Source of the DNA: DASWJZ01 sp964440525
GTDB taxonomy: Bacteria > Pseudomonadota > Alphaproteobacteria > Rhizobiales > Afifellaceae
Length of the DNA: 64,000 nucleotides
Direction: 5' to 3'
Assembly (NCBI GenBank): GCA_964440525.1
Contig: CAYTTC010000005.1
Span: 23,873 to 87,872, forward strand
Made by a program: the position numbers and the translations under genes
In this document: piece by piece, positions 25,615 to 33,963 of the stretch
Numbering within the stretch: position 1 is the stretch's first letter
Layout: every line of letters begins with the position of its first letter
The notes under the pieces: generated by a model
Databases searched by the model: none
Told to the model about the DNA's origin: nothing
What the model saw: only the letters and a program-made list of their open reading frames with translations

Positions 25615-27297
25615 TCAGAACAGCCCCTCCACCAGCCCGTTAGCGTCGAGCCCGATCGTCTCCGCCGCCGGCACCTTCGGCAGGCCAGGCATGGTCATGA
25701 TCTCCCCGCAGATCGCCACCACGAAACCGGCGCCGGCCGCGAGCCGCACTTCACGGACCGGCACGACGTGATGGGTCGGCGCGCCGCGCAAATTCGGGTC
25801 GGTGGAGAATGAGTATTGCGTCTTCGCGATGCAGATCGGGAGCTTCTGATAGCCCGCTTTGTCCCATTCGTGCAGCTGATCGCGGATTTTTTTGTCGGCG
25901 ACCGCCTCCTCGGCGCGGTAGATGCGGGTGACGATCTGGGTGATTTTTTCGAAGAGCGGCAGCTCGATATCGTAGAGCGGCGAAAATTGCGCGGCGCCGG
26001 ATTCGGCAATCTTCACGACCGCAGCGGCGAGCGCCTCGGTTCCTTCCGAGCCCTTCGCCCAGTGTTCGCAGAGGATCGCCTCCACACCGTGTGAGCCGGC
26101 GAATTCCTGCACGGCACCGATCTCCTCCTTCGTGTCGGAGGTAAAATTGTTGATCGCCACCACCACCGGCACGCCGAACTGTTTTACGTTGTCGATGTGG
26201 CGGCCGAGATTGGCGCAGCCCTTTTTCAGCGCCTCGACATTCGCCTTGCCGAGCCCGTCCTTGGCGACGCCGCCATGCATTTTTAGCGCGCGCACTGTCG
26301 CTACGATGACGGCGGCGGAAGGCTTCAGCCCGGCCGCGCGGCATTTGATGTCGAAGAATTTCTCCGCGCCGAGATCCGCTCCAAAACCGGCTTCGGTCAC
26401 CACGTAGTCGGCGAGTTTCAGCGCCGTCTTCGTCGCCATCACCGAATTGCAGCCATGCGCGATGTTGGCGAAGGGCCCGCCATGGATGAAGGCCGGATTG
26501 TTTTCGAGCGTCTGCACGAGGTTCGGCTGCATCGCCTTCATCAGGAGCACGGTCATCGCGCCATCGGCCTTCAGATCACGGGCCGTCACCGCGCTCTTGT
26601 CGCGGCGGTAGCCGATCACGATGTCTCCGATGCGCTTCTGCAGGTCGGCGATGTCGTTGGAGAGGCAGAGGATCGCCATGACCTCCGAGGCGACGGTGAT
26701 ATCGAACCCAGTCTCGCGCGGAAAACCGTTCGCGACCCCGCCGAGCGAGCAGATCATCTCTCGCAGCGCCCGGTCGTTCATGTCCATGACGCGCCGCCAG
26801 ACGATGCGGCGGGAATCGAGGTCGAGGGCGTTGCCCCAATAGAGATGGTTGTCGATCATCGCCGACAAGAGATTGTGGGCGGCGGTGATGGCGTGAAAAT
26901 CCCCCGTGAAGTGGAGGTTGATGTCCTCCATCGGCACGACCTGCGCATAGCCGCCGCCGGCCGCGCCCCCCTTCATGCCGAAGCACGGGCCGAGCGAGGG
27001 TTCTCTGAGGCAGATCGCGGCGCGCTTGCCGATGCGGTTCAGCGCGTCGCCGAGGCCAACCGTGGTTGTGGTCTTCCCCTCGCCGGCCGGCGTCGGGTTG
27101 ATGGCGGTGACGAGGATCAGTTTTCCGTCCGGCCGCGAGCTCAGCGATTTGATGAATTCGGCGGAGACCTTCGCCTTGTCGTTGCCGTAGGGCTCCAGGC
27201 TTTCGGCGGGGATGCCGAGTTTTTGGCCGATCTCCAGGATCGGCCGCTTCTTTGCAGCGTGCGCGATCTCGATATCGCTCTTGACCTTCGCACTCAT
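25615..27297 (-). CDS. fhs: Formate-tetrahydrofolate ligase
   Basis: ATP-dependent ligase making 10-formyl-THF from formate, 560 residues, full length. The P-loop TPAGEGKTTTTVGLGDAL is near residue 70, with the family blocks EPSLGPCFGMKGGAAGGGYA and FTGDFHAITAAHNLLSAMIDNH. A GGGAGGGGAG purine run precedes the ATG. With folD at 35923 it can run one-carbon units between formate and methylene-THF, the form made by the sarcosine and dimethylglycine enzymes here. The last ~102 codons are duplicated at 24385-24692. Confidence 0.96.
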   Translation of the reverse strand: MSAKVKSDIEIAHAAKKRPILEIGQKLGIPAESLEPYGNDKAKVSAEFIKSLSSRPDGKLILVTAINPTPAGEGKTTTTVGLGDALNRIGKRAAICLREPSLGPCFGMKGGAAGGGYAQVVPMEDINLHFTGDFHAITAAHNLLSAMIDNHLYWGNALDLDSRRIVWRRVMDMNDRALREMICSLGGVANGFPRETGFDITVASEVMAILCLSNDIADLQKRIGDIVIGYRRDKSAVTARDLKADGAMTVLLMKAMQPNLVQTLENNPAFIHGGPFANIAHGCNSVMATKTALKLADYVVTEAGFGADLGAEKFFDIKCRAAGLKPSAAVIVATVRALKMHGGVAKDGLGKANVEALKKGCANLGRHIDNVKQFGVPVVVAINNFTSDTKEEIGAVQEFAGSHGVEAILCEHWAKGSEGTEALAAAVVKIAESGAAQFSPLYDIELPLFEKITQIVTRIYRAEEAVADKKIRDQLHEWDKAGYQKLPICIAKTQYSFSTDPNLRGAPTHHVVPVREVRLAAGAGFVVAICGEIMTMPGLPKVPAAETIGLDANGLVEGLF

Positions 27298-27413
27298 CCC
27301 GCTCCCCTCCCCCGTGGCCCGCAGGCTTCCGGGCTCAGCCCGTGCTGTTCCCTCTGCGACAATCGTCTCATGCCCACTTGGCAGGCACGCCCGAAGGCAC
27401 TAGCGTTTTTCCA

Positions 27414-28472
27414 ATGACACAAGTGCTCCAGTTGCGACATGGCCAGGAGCGGAATCGGACAGGCGCGGAAGCGCCTGCAAAACCCGAGGCCGTGCGCGAG
27501 CGGCATTTCTACTTCGTGCTCCTGCCGAATTTCACCATGATCGCCTTCGCGATGGCGATCGAGCCGCTCCGGATCGCCAACCGCATGGCCGGAAAGCAGG
27601 CTTATCGCTGGTCGCTCGTTTCGCTCGACGGGCTGCCTGCCGCGGCGTCGAACGGCATCCGCCTCAACGTCGACATGGCGCTCAAGGAGGCGCGCGAGAG
27701 AGTGCGCGGCGGCGAACGGCCGGATCATGTCTTCATCTGCGGCTCGCTTGGCGTCGAGCGTTTCCACGACCGCAATTTGAATTCCTGGATCGCTTCGCTC
27801 GACCGCCAAAAAATCGGCATCGGCGCGCTCGACACCGGCGCCTGGGTTCTGGCGGACGCCGGAATACTGGATGGCCGCCGCTGCGCCATCCATTGGGAAT
27901 CGCTGCCGGCTTTTTCGGAGCGTTTTCCCGAGGCGCAGGTCTATGCTGATCTCTTCGAGGTCGACGGCAATTGCTACACCTGCGCCGGCGGCACCGCCTC
28001 GCTCGACATGATGCTGCATCTGATCGGTGAGCATCTCGACGAGTCGATTGTCACGAAGGTCTGCGAGCAGGCGCTGACCGACCGCATGCGCTCGCCGACC
28101 GACCGCCAGCGGCTGCCGCTCCGCGCCCGGCTCGGGCTGCAGAACACAAAGCTGCTCTTCATCATCGAATTGATGGAGGCGAACATTTCCGAGCCGCTGT
28201 CGCTGGTCGAGATCGCCAAATATGCGGGGCTTTCACGGCGGCAGATCGAGCGGCTTTTCCGCCGCAATCTCGGTCGCTCGCCAGCGCGCTATTACCTCGA
28301 AATCCGGCTCGATCGTGCGCGCCACCTCTTGATCCAATCAGACGCGGCGATCGTGGAAGTGGCGGTCGCCTGCGGCTTCGTCTCCGCCTCGCATTTTTCC
28401 AAATGCTACCGCGAGCTCTACGGCCGCTCCCCGCAGCAGGAGCGTCAGGGAAGAGAGAAACTGCTGGCGTAG
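27414..28472 (+). CDS. GlxA-family AraC-type transcriptional regulator (GbdR-like)
   Basis: Regulator of 352 residues from ATG 27414, with an N-terminal DJ-1/PfpI-like sensing domain and a C-terminal AraC helix-turn-helix. The sensing part includes FVLLPNFTMIAFAMAIEPLR, FICGSLGVERF and CAGGTASLDMMLHLIGEH. The DNA-binding part has SLVEIAKYAGLSRRQIERLF and a second helix-turn-helix with VAVACGFVSASHFSKCYRE, at about 255-345. Known relatives (GbdR, SouR and ArgR types) respond to glycine betaine, dimethylglycine, sarcosine or amino acids. Divergent from fhs and close to sox and dehydrogenase genes, it is the best candidate regulator of them. That role is inferred from context. Confidence 0.85.
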   Translation: MTQVLQLRHGQERNRTGAEAPAKPEAVRERHFYFVLLPNFTMIAFAMAIEPLRIANRMAGKQAYRWSLVSLDGLPAAASNGIRLNVDMALKEARERVRGGERPDHVFICGSLGVERFHDRNLNSWIASLDRQKIGIGALDTGAWVLADAGILDGRRCAIHWESLPAFSERFPEAQVYADLFEVDGNCYTCAGGTASLDMMLHLIGEHLDESIVTKVCEQALTDRMRSPTDRQRLPLRARLGLQNTKLLFIIELMEANISEPLSLVEIAKYAGLSRRQIERLFRRNLGRSPARYYLEIRLDRARHLLIQSDAAIVEVAVACGFVSASHFSKCYRELYGRSPQQERQGREKLLA

Positions 28473-28482
28473 GCGAGCGCTT

Positions 28483-28518
28483 CACCCCTCAGTTTGTCAT
28501 CACCCCTCAGTTTGTCAT
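28483..28518. repeat. Tandem duplication of an 18-base unit
   Basis: CACCCCTCAGTTTGTCAT occurs twice head to tail (28483-28500 and 28501-28518). The second copy runs into the left end of repeat A copy 2. It may be replication slippage or a trace of the insertion of the element. Confidence 0.85.
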
Positions 28519-28660
28519 CCCGGTTTGGCCGAAGGCCAAGACCGGGACCCATGAACACTGAAGAGTGACGAACACCCCGCCACGGTCGCCTCTCACTCCA
28601 CCACTCGTGTTCATGGGTCCCGGACAGCGCCGCGTGCCGCGACGCTTCCGGGATGACAGA
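28511..28660. repeat. Dispersed palindromic repeat, family A, copy 2
   Basis: Same ends as copy 1 (TTTGTCATCCCGG on the left, CCGGGATGACAGA on the right) and the same inner arms GGGACCCATGAACAC and GTGTTCATGGGTCCCGG. The central loop differs. It lies between the convergent regulator and reductase genes and covers most of the 216-base gap there, where it could act as a bidirectional terminator. Confidence 0.85.
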
Positions 28661-28688
28661 CTTGAGAAGTTAAATACGCCTCCCCGGA

Positions 28689-29267
28689 CTACGCCTTCTC
28701 ACGCGCGGTCTTCAGCGCGTTCGTCCACCAGACGAGCATGTCGAGCATGTCCTTGGCGCCCTGCACCAGGTCGGGAAAATCGTTGAGGCTCTTCCCTTCC
28801 TTCAGCACACCTAAATAGACCGGAATCTGGATATGGACGCCGGCGCGCGTCGGCGCCATCTGCAGCTCTACGCAGTTCAGCCGCAGCTGCTCCACCGCGC
28901 GGGCGCCGCCGACGCCGCCATAGCCGACGAAGGCGACCGGCTTCTTGTTCCATTCGCTGTAGGCGTAATCGAGCGCATTCTTCAGCGAGGCCGGCGGTCC
29001 GCGATTATATTCGGAGGTGACGATGATGAAGCCGTCGAGCGAGGCGACCTTTTTCTGCCAGCGCAGCGCCACTTCGTTCTTCGACGGTCCCCAGGCCGGC
29101 GAGACCTCTTCGTTGAAGAAGGGCAACGGCCAGTCGCGAAGATCGAGAAGCTCGACCTCGAATTCATCGCGCTTGCCGGCGACCTCGTGGATCCATTTCG
29201 CCGGATGATCCGCAAAGCGGCCCGGCCGCGTGCTGCCGACGATGATTCCAATTTTTGGCTTGGCCAT
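28689..29267 (-). CDS. NAD(P)H-dependent FMN reductase
   Basis: Flavodoxin-like NAD(P)H:FMN or quinone reductase of the azoreductase/ChrR type, 192 residues. The FMN phosphate loop is IGIIVGSTRPGRFADHPAKW at the N-terminus. SPAWGPSKNEVALRWQKKVA and the isoalloxazine-binding SEYNRGPPASLKNALDYAYSEW follow. ATG 29267 has AGGTGGGG just upstream and is preferred over a start five codons earlier. It is divergently paired with an HxlR regulator, a very common arrangement in which HxlR represses the reductase until an electrophile or quinone is sensed. Confidence 0.88.
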   Translation of the reverse strand: MAKPKIGIIVGSTRPGRFADHPAKWIHEVAGKRDEFEVELLDLRDWPLPFFNEEVSPAWGPSKNEVALRWQKKVASLDGFIIVTSEYNRGPPASLKNALDYAYSEWNKKPVAFVGYGGVGGARAVEQLRLNCVELQMAPTRAGVHIQIPVYLGVLKEGKSLNDFPDLVQGAKDMLDMLVWWTNALKTAREKA

Positions 29268-29292
29268 GACCCCACCTTTCACTGGTTAGTGG

Positions 29293-29316
29293 TATAGATC
29301 GGTGCGTTGCTCTATA
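29293..29316. promoter_or_regulatory. Candidate HxlR operator in the divergent promoter
   Basis: TATAGA at 29293-29298 and TCTATA at 29311-29316 form a perfect six-base inverted repeat with 12 bases between. It lies between the reductase start (29267) and the regulator start (29353). HxlR dimers bind such palindromes in divergent promoters. The match to any known site is untested. Confidence 0.4.
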
Positions 29317-29352
29317 TGAGTGACTACCCAAAGGCCGCAAGGAGGCACTTTT

Positions 29353-29802
29353 TTGAAACCAAAGCACCCCGTTCTCACCCCGGAATGCCGCCCGATCAGC
29401 GAGCTGCTGGCGCGCGTCGGCGACAAGTGGACCGTCCTCGTCGTGGGGCTTCTCGGGGATGGGCCGCTCAGGTTCAGCGCGCTTCGCCGCATGATCGCCG
29501 GCATCTCGCAAAAGATGCTGACGACGACGCTAAGGAGCCTGGAGCGCGACGGATTCGTCACCCGCACCGTGTTCCCGACAACGCCGCCGAGCGTTTCTTA
29601 CGAGCTCACGGCGCTTGGGCGCGATCTTCTGGTTCCGGTCGGGGCGCTCGCCAAATGGGCGACCGAGAACCAGTCGCGTGTCGATGCGGCGCGGGAAAAG
29701 TTTGATGGGCGCCACACAGACGGCTCGGCCGTCAGCCCTTCGAGCTTGCATGTTCAGGCCCCGCCCGGGGAGGACGCCGACCGGCTTAGCTCGCTACGTT
29801 GA
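29353..29802 (+). CDS. HxlR-family transcriptional regulator
   Basis: Winged-helix regulator of 149 residues. The HxlR hallmark PECRPISELLARVGDKWTVL (with the usual redox-capable Cys) is followed by RFSALRRMIAGISQKMLTTT and LRSLERDGFVTR. The start is set by AAGGAGG at 29339-29345, seven bases before TTG 29353. An in-frame GTG at 29320 has no ribosome site. About 40 residues at the C-terminus go beyond the domain and look unstructured. It probably controls the divergent flavin reductase. Confidence 0.9.
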   Translation: MKPKHPVLTPECRPISELLARVGDKWTVLVVGLLGDGPLRFSALRRMIAGISQKMLTTTLRSLERDGFVTRTVFPTTPPSVSYELTALGRDLLVPVGALAKWATENQSRVDAAREKFDGRHTDGSAVSPSSLHVQAPPGEDADRLSSLR

Positions 29803-29817
29803 GCACGATCTTGCCGA

Positions 29818-31173
29818 CTATCCCGGTAGGATGTTCACGTTCAGATGGAACACGTTCTCCGGATCGTAGCGTTTCTTCAGCTGCCGCAGACGAGTTAGAT
29901 TCGGGCCATAGGCCGCAACCGCCGCCCCATCGGCCTCATCATCGGGACCGAGGTAGTTCATGTAGCGGCGCGGGCCAACGAAGGGCTGCATCGCCGCGAA
30001 CGACTCGCGACACCACGAGGTCGCCACGTCGCCATGCGCGGGATCCTTCCATAGGCCGAGCATGACGATGTTGAAGCCGCTGTCGCGGAGCGCATAGGCC
30101 GTGGCGTCGACCGGGACGCGTGACGCCGCGCCGTGAAAATTCTCCACGAGGATCTGACTGGTCGGCAACGGGCAGCGCTCGTATGCCGCGACGAGCGCAT
30201 CGATCGCCGTGTCGTCGAGCGTGTGGATGAACGCCGATTTCCAATAGTTCAGCACGCCCGGCGGGTTTCCTGCATCGAGCATGACGTTCAGCGCGCCGTA
30301 CGGAATCGGGCCCATCGCGTCCATGACAAGCGTTCCAAAGGTCTTGATTTTCGCCGCGGCGGCCTGACCGTCCTCCGGCGACCCGCAATGGCAGGCAACT
30401 ACGGCAACGATCCTCTTCCCCGATCCGTCCGGCGCCGTGCCCATCAGGGCCACGAGCATCAATTCGTCGGGCGCCGCGGTCACCATGTCACGCCATGCGC
30501 GCAACACCTGCCCGGCTTCCTCGAAAGGAAACGCCACGAGGCCGCCGGTCACCATGGGCCCCACGGGATGCAGGCGAAATTCGAACGAGCTCGCCACGCC
30601 AAAATTTCCGCCGCCGCCGCGCACCGCCCAAAAGAGGTCGGGATGATCGTCGGCACTGGCGCGGACGACCGATCCGTCCGCGAGCACAAGGCTCACCGCC
30701 AGGAGATTATCCAGCGCCAAGCCGTACTTTGCCATCAGCCAGCCGAGATCGCCGCCGAGCGTCAATCCGGCGACGCCCGTGGTCCCGACGACGCCTCCAG
30801 TGGTGGCAAGTCCGTAGAGCTGAGCCTCGCGATTGAACTCCTTCCAAAGCACGCCGCCATCAACGATCGCGGTCTGCGCCGCGGGGTTCACGTGGACACC
30901 TTTCATTAGCGAAAGATCAACCATCAACCCGTCATCGACGACGGCGCGCCCGCCAACGTTGTGGCCACCTCCGCGCACGGAGATTTCAAGTCCGCGAGAG
31001 CGGGCGAAGCGCACCGCATCGGCGATATCGCCCATTCCCCTGCAGCGCGCGATCAGCGCCGGGCGTTTGTCGATCAGCCCGTTGAAGACTTTTCGCACAT
31101 CGTCATATGTAGCCGCGCCCGGAAGCACGATTTCGCCGAGAAACGTCTGAGCGAGTTCCGTCGCGCCTTCCAT
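29818..31173 (-). CDS. FAD-linked oxidoreductase of the berberine-bridge/p-cresol type
   Basis: Secondary-metabolite-type oxidase of 451 residues with an FAD_binding_4 domain. The flavinylation histidine lies in ISVRGGGHNVGGRAVVDDG at about residue 70. The region that carries the second, cysteinyl link in bicovalent members reads GVVGTTGVAGLTLGGDLGWL here and has no cysteine, so single linkage is expected. The BBE-type C-terminus RLRQLKKRYDPENVFHLNVN is complete. The substrate cannot be told from sequence. It is convergent with the HxlR gene, with a 15-base gap. Confidence 0.87.
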   Translation of the reverse strand: MEGATELAQTFLGEIVLPGAATYDDVRKVFNGLIDKRPALIARCRGMGDIADAVRFARSRGLEISVRGGGHNVGGRAVVDDGLMVDLSLMKGVHVNPAAQTAIVDGGVLWKEFNREAQLYGLATTGGVVGTTGVAGLTLGGDLGWLMAKYGLALDNLLAVSLVLADGSVVRASADDHPDLFWAVRGGGGNFGVASSFEFRLHPVGPMVTGGLVAFPFEEAGQVLRAWRDMVTAAPDELMLVALMGTAPDGSGKRIVAVVACHCGSPEDGQAAAAKIKTFGTLVMDAMGPIPYGALNVMLDAGNPPGVLNYWKSAFIHTLDDTAIDALVAAYERCPLPTSQILVENFHGAASRVPVDATAYALRDSGFNIVMLGLWKDPAHGDVATSWCRESFAAMQPFVGPRRYMNYLGPDDEADGAAVAAYGPNLTRLRQLKKRYDPENVFHLNVNILPG

Positions 31174-31189
31174 CCTGCGTCTCCTCTCC

Positions 31190-31294
31190 TGTCGTCATTG
31201 CCGGACTTGATCCGGCAATCCATTCCGTAACGAAAGCAACGATCACGACGGTCACGGAATGGATGCCATGGTCAAGCCATGGCATGACGACAAC
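31190..31294. repeat. Dispersed palindromic repeat, family B, copy 2
   Basis: Bounded by TGTCGTCAT and ATGACGACA. It carries the same ATCCATTCCGTAACG core and its mirror CGGAATGGAT, with small hairpins GCCGGA cttga TCCGGC and GCCATG gtcaag CATGGC. It fills the gap between the dehydrogenase stop and the oxidase start. Confidence 0.85.
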
Positions 31295-31300
31295 GGGACG

Positions 31301-33811
31301 TCACGCCCTGAGCCGCACGTTCTCCGGATCGTAGGGGCTCTCCAGCAGGATCGTGGCGCGCTTGCGCTCGCCGAGGATCTGAATCTCCAGCTCGCTGCCG
31401 ATTTCGCCGTGCTCCGGCCTAACCATGCCGAGCGCCAGCGATTTTCCGAGCCGCCAGCCATAGCCGCCGTTCGTCGCGCGGCCGATGAGCTCACCGCCTT
31501 TCCACAGTGGCTCGGAGCCGCGTGAGTCCGCGTCGGCGACGTCGTGCACCTCCATAGTCACGAACTTCCATTTGTCGCCCTCGGCATGCGCCTTCACCAG
31601 CGCATCGCGACCAAGGAACGCGCCTTTGTTCGGATGCACGAAGCGGTCGAGCCCTGACTCGTAGGCGGTGTATTCGATCGAAAGCTCGCGCGGGATGAGG
31701 CGATAGGATTTCTCGATCGACATCGCGATCATCGCGCGGATGCCGAATGGCTTGATGCCAAACTCCTTGCCCGCCTCCATCACCGCATCGAAAATGGCGT
31801 TCTGCATCTCGATCGGGTGATGCAGTTCCCAGCCAAGCTCGCCGACGAAGTTGACGCGGAGCGCATGCGCCGTCGCCGTACCGACATTGATCTCCCTGCC
31901 CGAGAGCCAAGGAAAAGCGGCATTCGACAGATCGGCGTCGGTGATTTTTGAAAGCACCTCGCGCGAGCGCGGGCCGGCCAGCACCAGCACCCCCCAAGAC
32001 GTCGTGACCGGGAACATCCGCAAGCTGCCGTCGGCCGGCATCAGCTTCGTCAGCACGTCGTGGTCATGCCGCTCGAAGGCGCCGGCGGAGACTAGGTAAT
32101 AGCCACGTTCGCGGGACTTGTAGACGGTGAATTCCGAGCGCACGCCGCCATGCTTGGTCAGCAAATGGCAGAGGTTCACGCGGCCGACCGTCTTTGGCAC
32201 GCGGTTTGCGAGAATCGAGTCGAGCCACGCCTCGGCGCCCGGCCCGGCTACATAGCATTTGGCGAAGGCTGACATGTCGAGCAGCCCGACATGCTCCGCC
32301 ACGTGCCGGCACTCGTTGCCGACATGCGGAAAATAGTTCGAGCGGCGGAAGGACCAGCGCTCGCGCACTTTTCCTGTCCAGTCGGCCGGGGCGTGATTGT
32401 GATTCAGGAGCACGTCGTCGGTGCCGAGCTCGCTCTCCGGCACGAAATAGTTTTCCGGCGCGAACCAGTTCGGTCGCTCCCAGCCATAGATCGATCCGAA
32501 GATCGCCCCGAGCTTCTCCATGCGTCCGTAGCAGGGCGCGGTCTTCAGCGGCCGCGCCGCGGCGCGTTCCTCGTCGGGATAGTGCAGAGTGAAAACATTG
32601 GCGTAGGTCTCTTCGTTCTTCGCCTTGAGATAGCCGCGCGTCGCATAGGGGCCGAAGCGGCGCGGGTCGACGCCCATCATGTCGATCGTCGGCTCGCCCT
32701 CGACGATCCATTCGGCAAGCTGCCAGCCGGCGCCGCCCGCCGCCGTCACGCCGAAAGAATGCCCTTCGTTCAGCCAAAAGTTCTTGAGCCCCCAGGCCGG
32801 GCCGACGATCGGCGAGCCGTCAGGCGTATAGGCGATCGCGCCGTTATAGATCTTCTTGATGCCGACCTCGCCGAAGGCCGGCACGCGCGCAATGGCCGTC
32901 TCGATATGCGGCATCAAGCGCTCCAGATCCTCCTGGAAAAGCTCGTACTCCGCCTCCTCCGAAGGCCCGTCGACATAGCAGACTGGCGCGCCCTTCTCGT
33001 AGGGGCCGAGCAGCAGCCCGCCCGCCTCTTCGCGCATGTACCAGGAGGAATCGGCCTCGCGGAGCACGCCCATTTCCGGCAGGCCCTGTTGCCGGGGCTC
33101 CTGGATTTTGGGGTGCGCCTCAGTGACGATGTACTGATGCTCCACGGGGATGACCGGCACATCGAGCCCGACCATCGCGCCGGTGCGCCGCGCAAAATTC
33201 CCGCTCGCCGAAACCACGTGCTCCGCGACGATGTCGCCCTTGTCGGTCTTCACCAGCCATTCGCCGGACGGCTTTTGCTCGATGCCCAATACCTTGGTGT
33301 TGCGATTGATCTCGGCGCCTCGCGACCGCGCGCCACGCGCCAGCGCCTGCGTCAGGTCGGCGGGCTGGATGTAGCCGTCGTCGGGATGCTGGATGGCGCC
33401 CAAAATCCCGTCGGTCACGCAGAGCGGCCAGATTTCCTTCAGCTGCTCCGGCGTCAGCACGTTGACGTTGACGCCGATCGTCTTCGCCACGCCGGCATAG
33501 TACATGAACTCGTCCCAGCGATCCTTGGTGCGCGCGAGGCGGATGTTGGAGCAGACCGAAAAGCCGACGTTCTGCCCGGTCTCCGCTTCGAGCGTCTTGT
33601 AGAGCGCGACGGAGTATTTGTGGATCTGGCCGACCGAGTAGCTCATGTTGAAGAGCGGCAGCAATCCCGCCGCGTGCCAGGTCGAGCCGGAGGTCAGCTC
33701 CTTTCGCTCGACCAGCATGACATCCGACCAGCCTTTTTTGGCGAGATGATAGAGCGTCGAGACGCCGACGACGCCTCCGCCGATCACCACCACGCGCGCG
33801 TGCGACCTCAT
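31301..33811 (-). CDS. Dimethylglycine/sarcosine dehydrogenase family flavoprotein
   Basis: A 836-residue enzyme that oxidatively demethylates an N-methylglycine and hands the one-carbon unit to tetrahydrofolate. The N-terminal DAO-type FAD domain begins VVVIGGGVVGVSTLYHLAKK. The motif TSGSTWHAAGLLPLF holds the histidine that carries covalent FAD in this family. A linker domain precedes GcvT-like folate-binding domains from about residue 430 (AFAKCYVAGPGAEAWLDSIL; the late FVGELGWELHHPIEMQNAIF). ATG 33811 with GGGGAG upstream is better than the in-frame ATG at 33838. Dimethylglycine, sarcosine or a related amine could be the substrate. Confidence 0.87.
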   Translation of the reverse strand: MRSHARVVVIGGGVVGVSTLYHLAKKGWSDVMLVERKELTSGSTWHAAGLLPLFNMSYSVGQIHKYSVALYKTLEAETGQNVGFSVCSNIRLARTKDRWDEFMYYAGVAKTIGVNVNVLTPEQLKEIWPLCVTDGILGAIQHPDDGYIQPADLTQALARGARSRGAEINRNTKVLGIEQKPSGEWLVKTDKGDIVAEHVVSASGNFARRTGAMVGLDVPVIPVEHQYIVTEAHPKIQEPRQQGLPEMGVLREADSSWYMREEAGGLLLGPYEKGAPVCYVDGPSEEAEYELFQEDLERLMPHIETAIARVPAFGEVGIKKIYNGAIAYTPDGSPIVGPAWGLKNFWLNEGHSFGVTAAGGAGWQLAEWIVEGEPTIDMMGVDPRRFGPYATRGYLKAKNEETYANVFTLHYPDEERAAARPLKTAPCYGRMEKLGAIFGSIYGWERPNWFAPENYFVPESELGTDDVLLNHNHAPADWTGKVRERWSFRRSNYFPHVGNECRHVAEHVGLLDMSAFAKCYVAGPGAEAWLDSILANRVPKTVGRVNLCHLLTKHGGVRSEFTVYKSRERGYYLVSAGAFERHDHDVLTKLMPADGSLRMFPVTTSWGVLVLAGPRSREVLSKITDADLSNAAFPWLSGREINVGTATAHALRVNFVGELGWELHHPIEMQNAIFDAVMEAGKEFGIKPFGIRAMIAMSIEKSYRLIPRELSIEYTAYESGLDRFVHPNKGAFLGRDALVKAHAEGDKWKFVTMEVHDVADADSRGSEPLWKGGELIGRATNGGYGWRLGKSLALGMVRPEHGEIGSELEIQILGERKRATILLESPYDPENVRLRA

Positions 33812-33894
33812 CGACGTCTCCCCGCCACCCTCCGACATCGGATTGGGCAGCTCCGTTCTATCGGCCGGATCGGCAATCGTCGCGCGCTAAAGGC

Positions 33895-33905
33895 GACACG
33901 GGATT
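33895..33905 (-). promoter_or_regulatory. Candidate shared sox/dgc cis-element upstream of the dehydrogenase
   Basis: AATCCCGTGTC on the minus strand ends 84 bases before the dehydrogenase start and agrees with the two soxB sites at the pattern AATCCnGnGTC. This is the weakest of the three matches. It could as well serve the divergent oxidase gene at 33964. Confidence 0.2.
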
Positions 33906-33963
33906 GCCCAAGTGAGGCATGTGGGCGGAGCCTTCGCGGCTTTGGCGCGTTCCCCCCTGCCCC

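Noticed and set aside
33843..33911. TTGGGCA / TGCCCAA inverted repeat between the dehydrogenase and oxidase genes
   Set aside because: Arms of seven bases 55 bases apart, too weak to claim as an operator.
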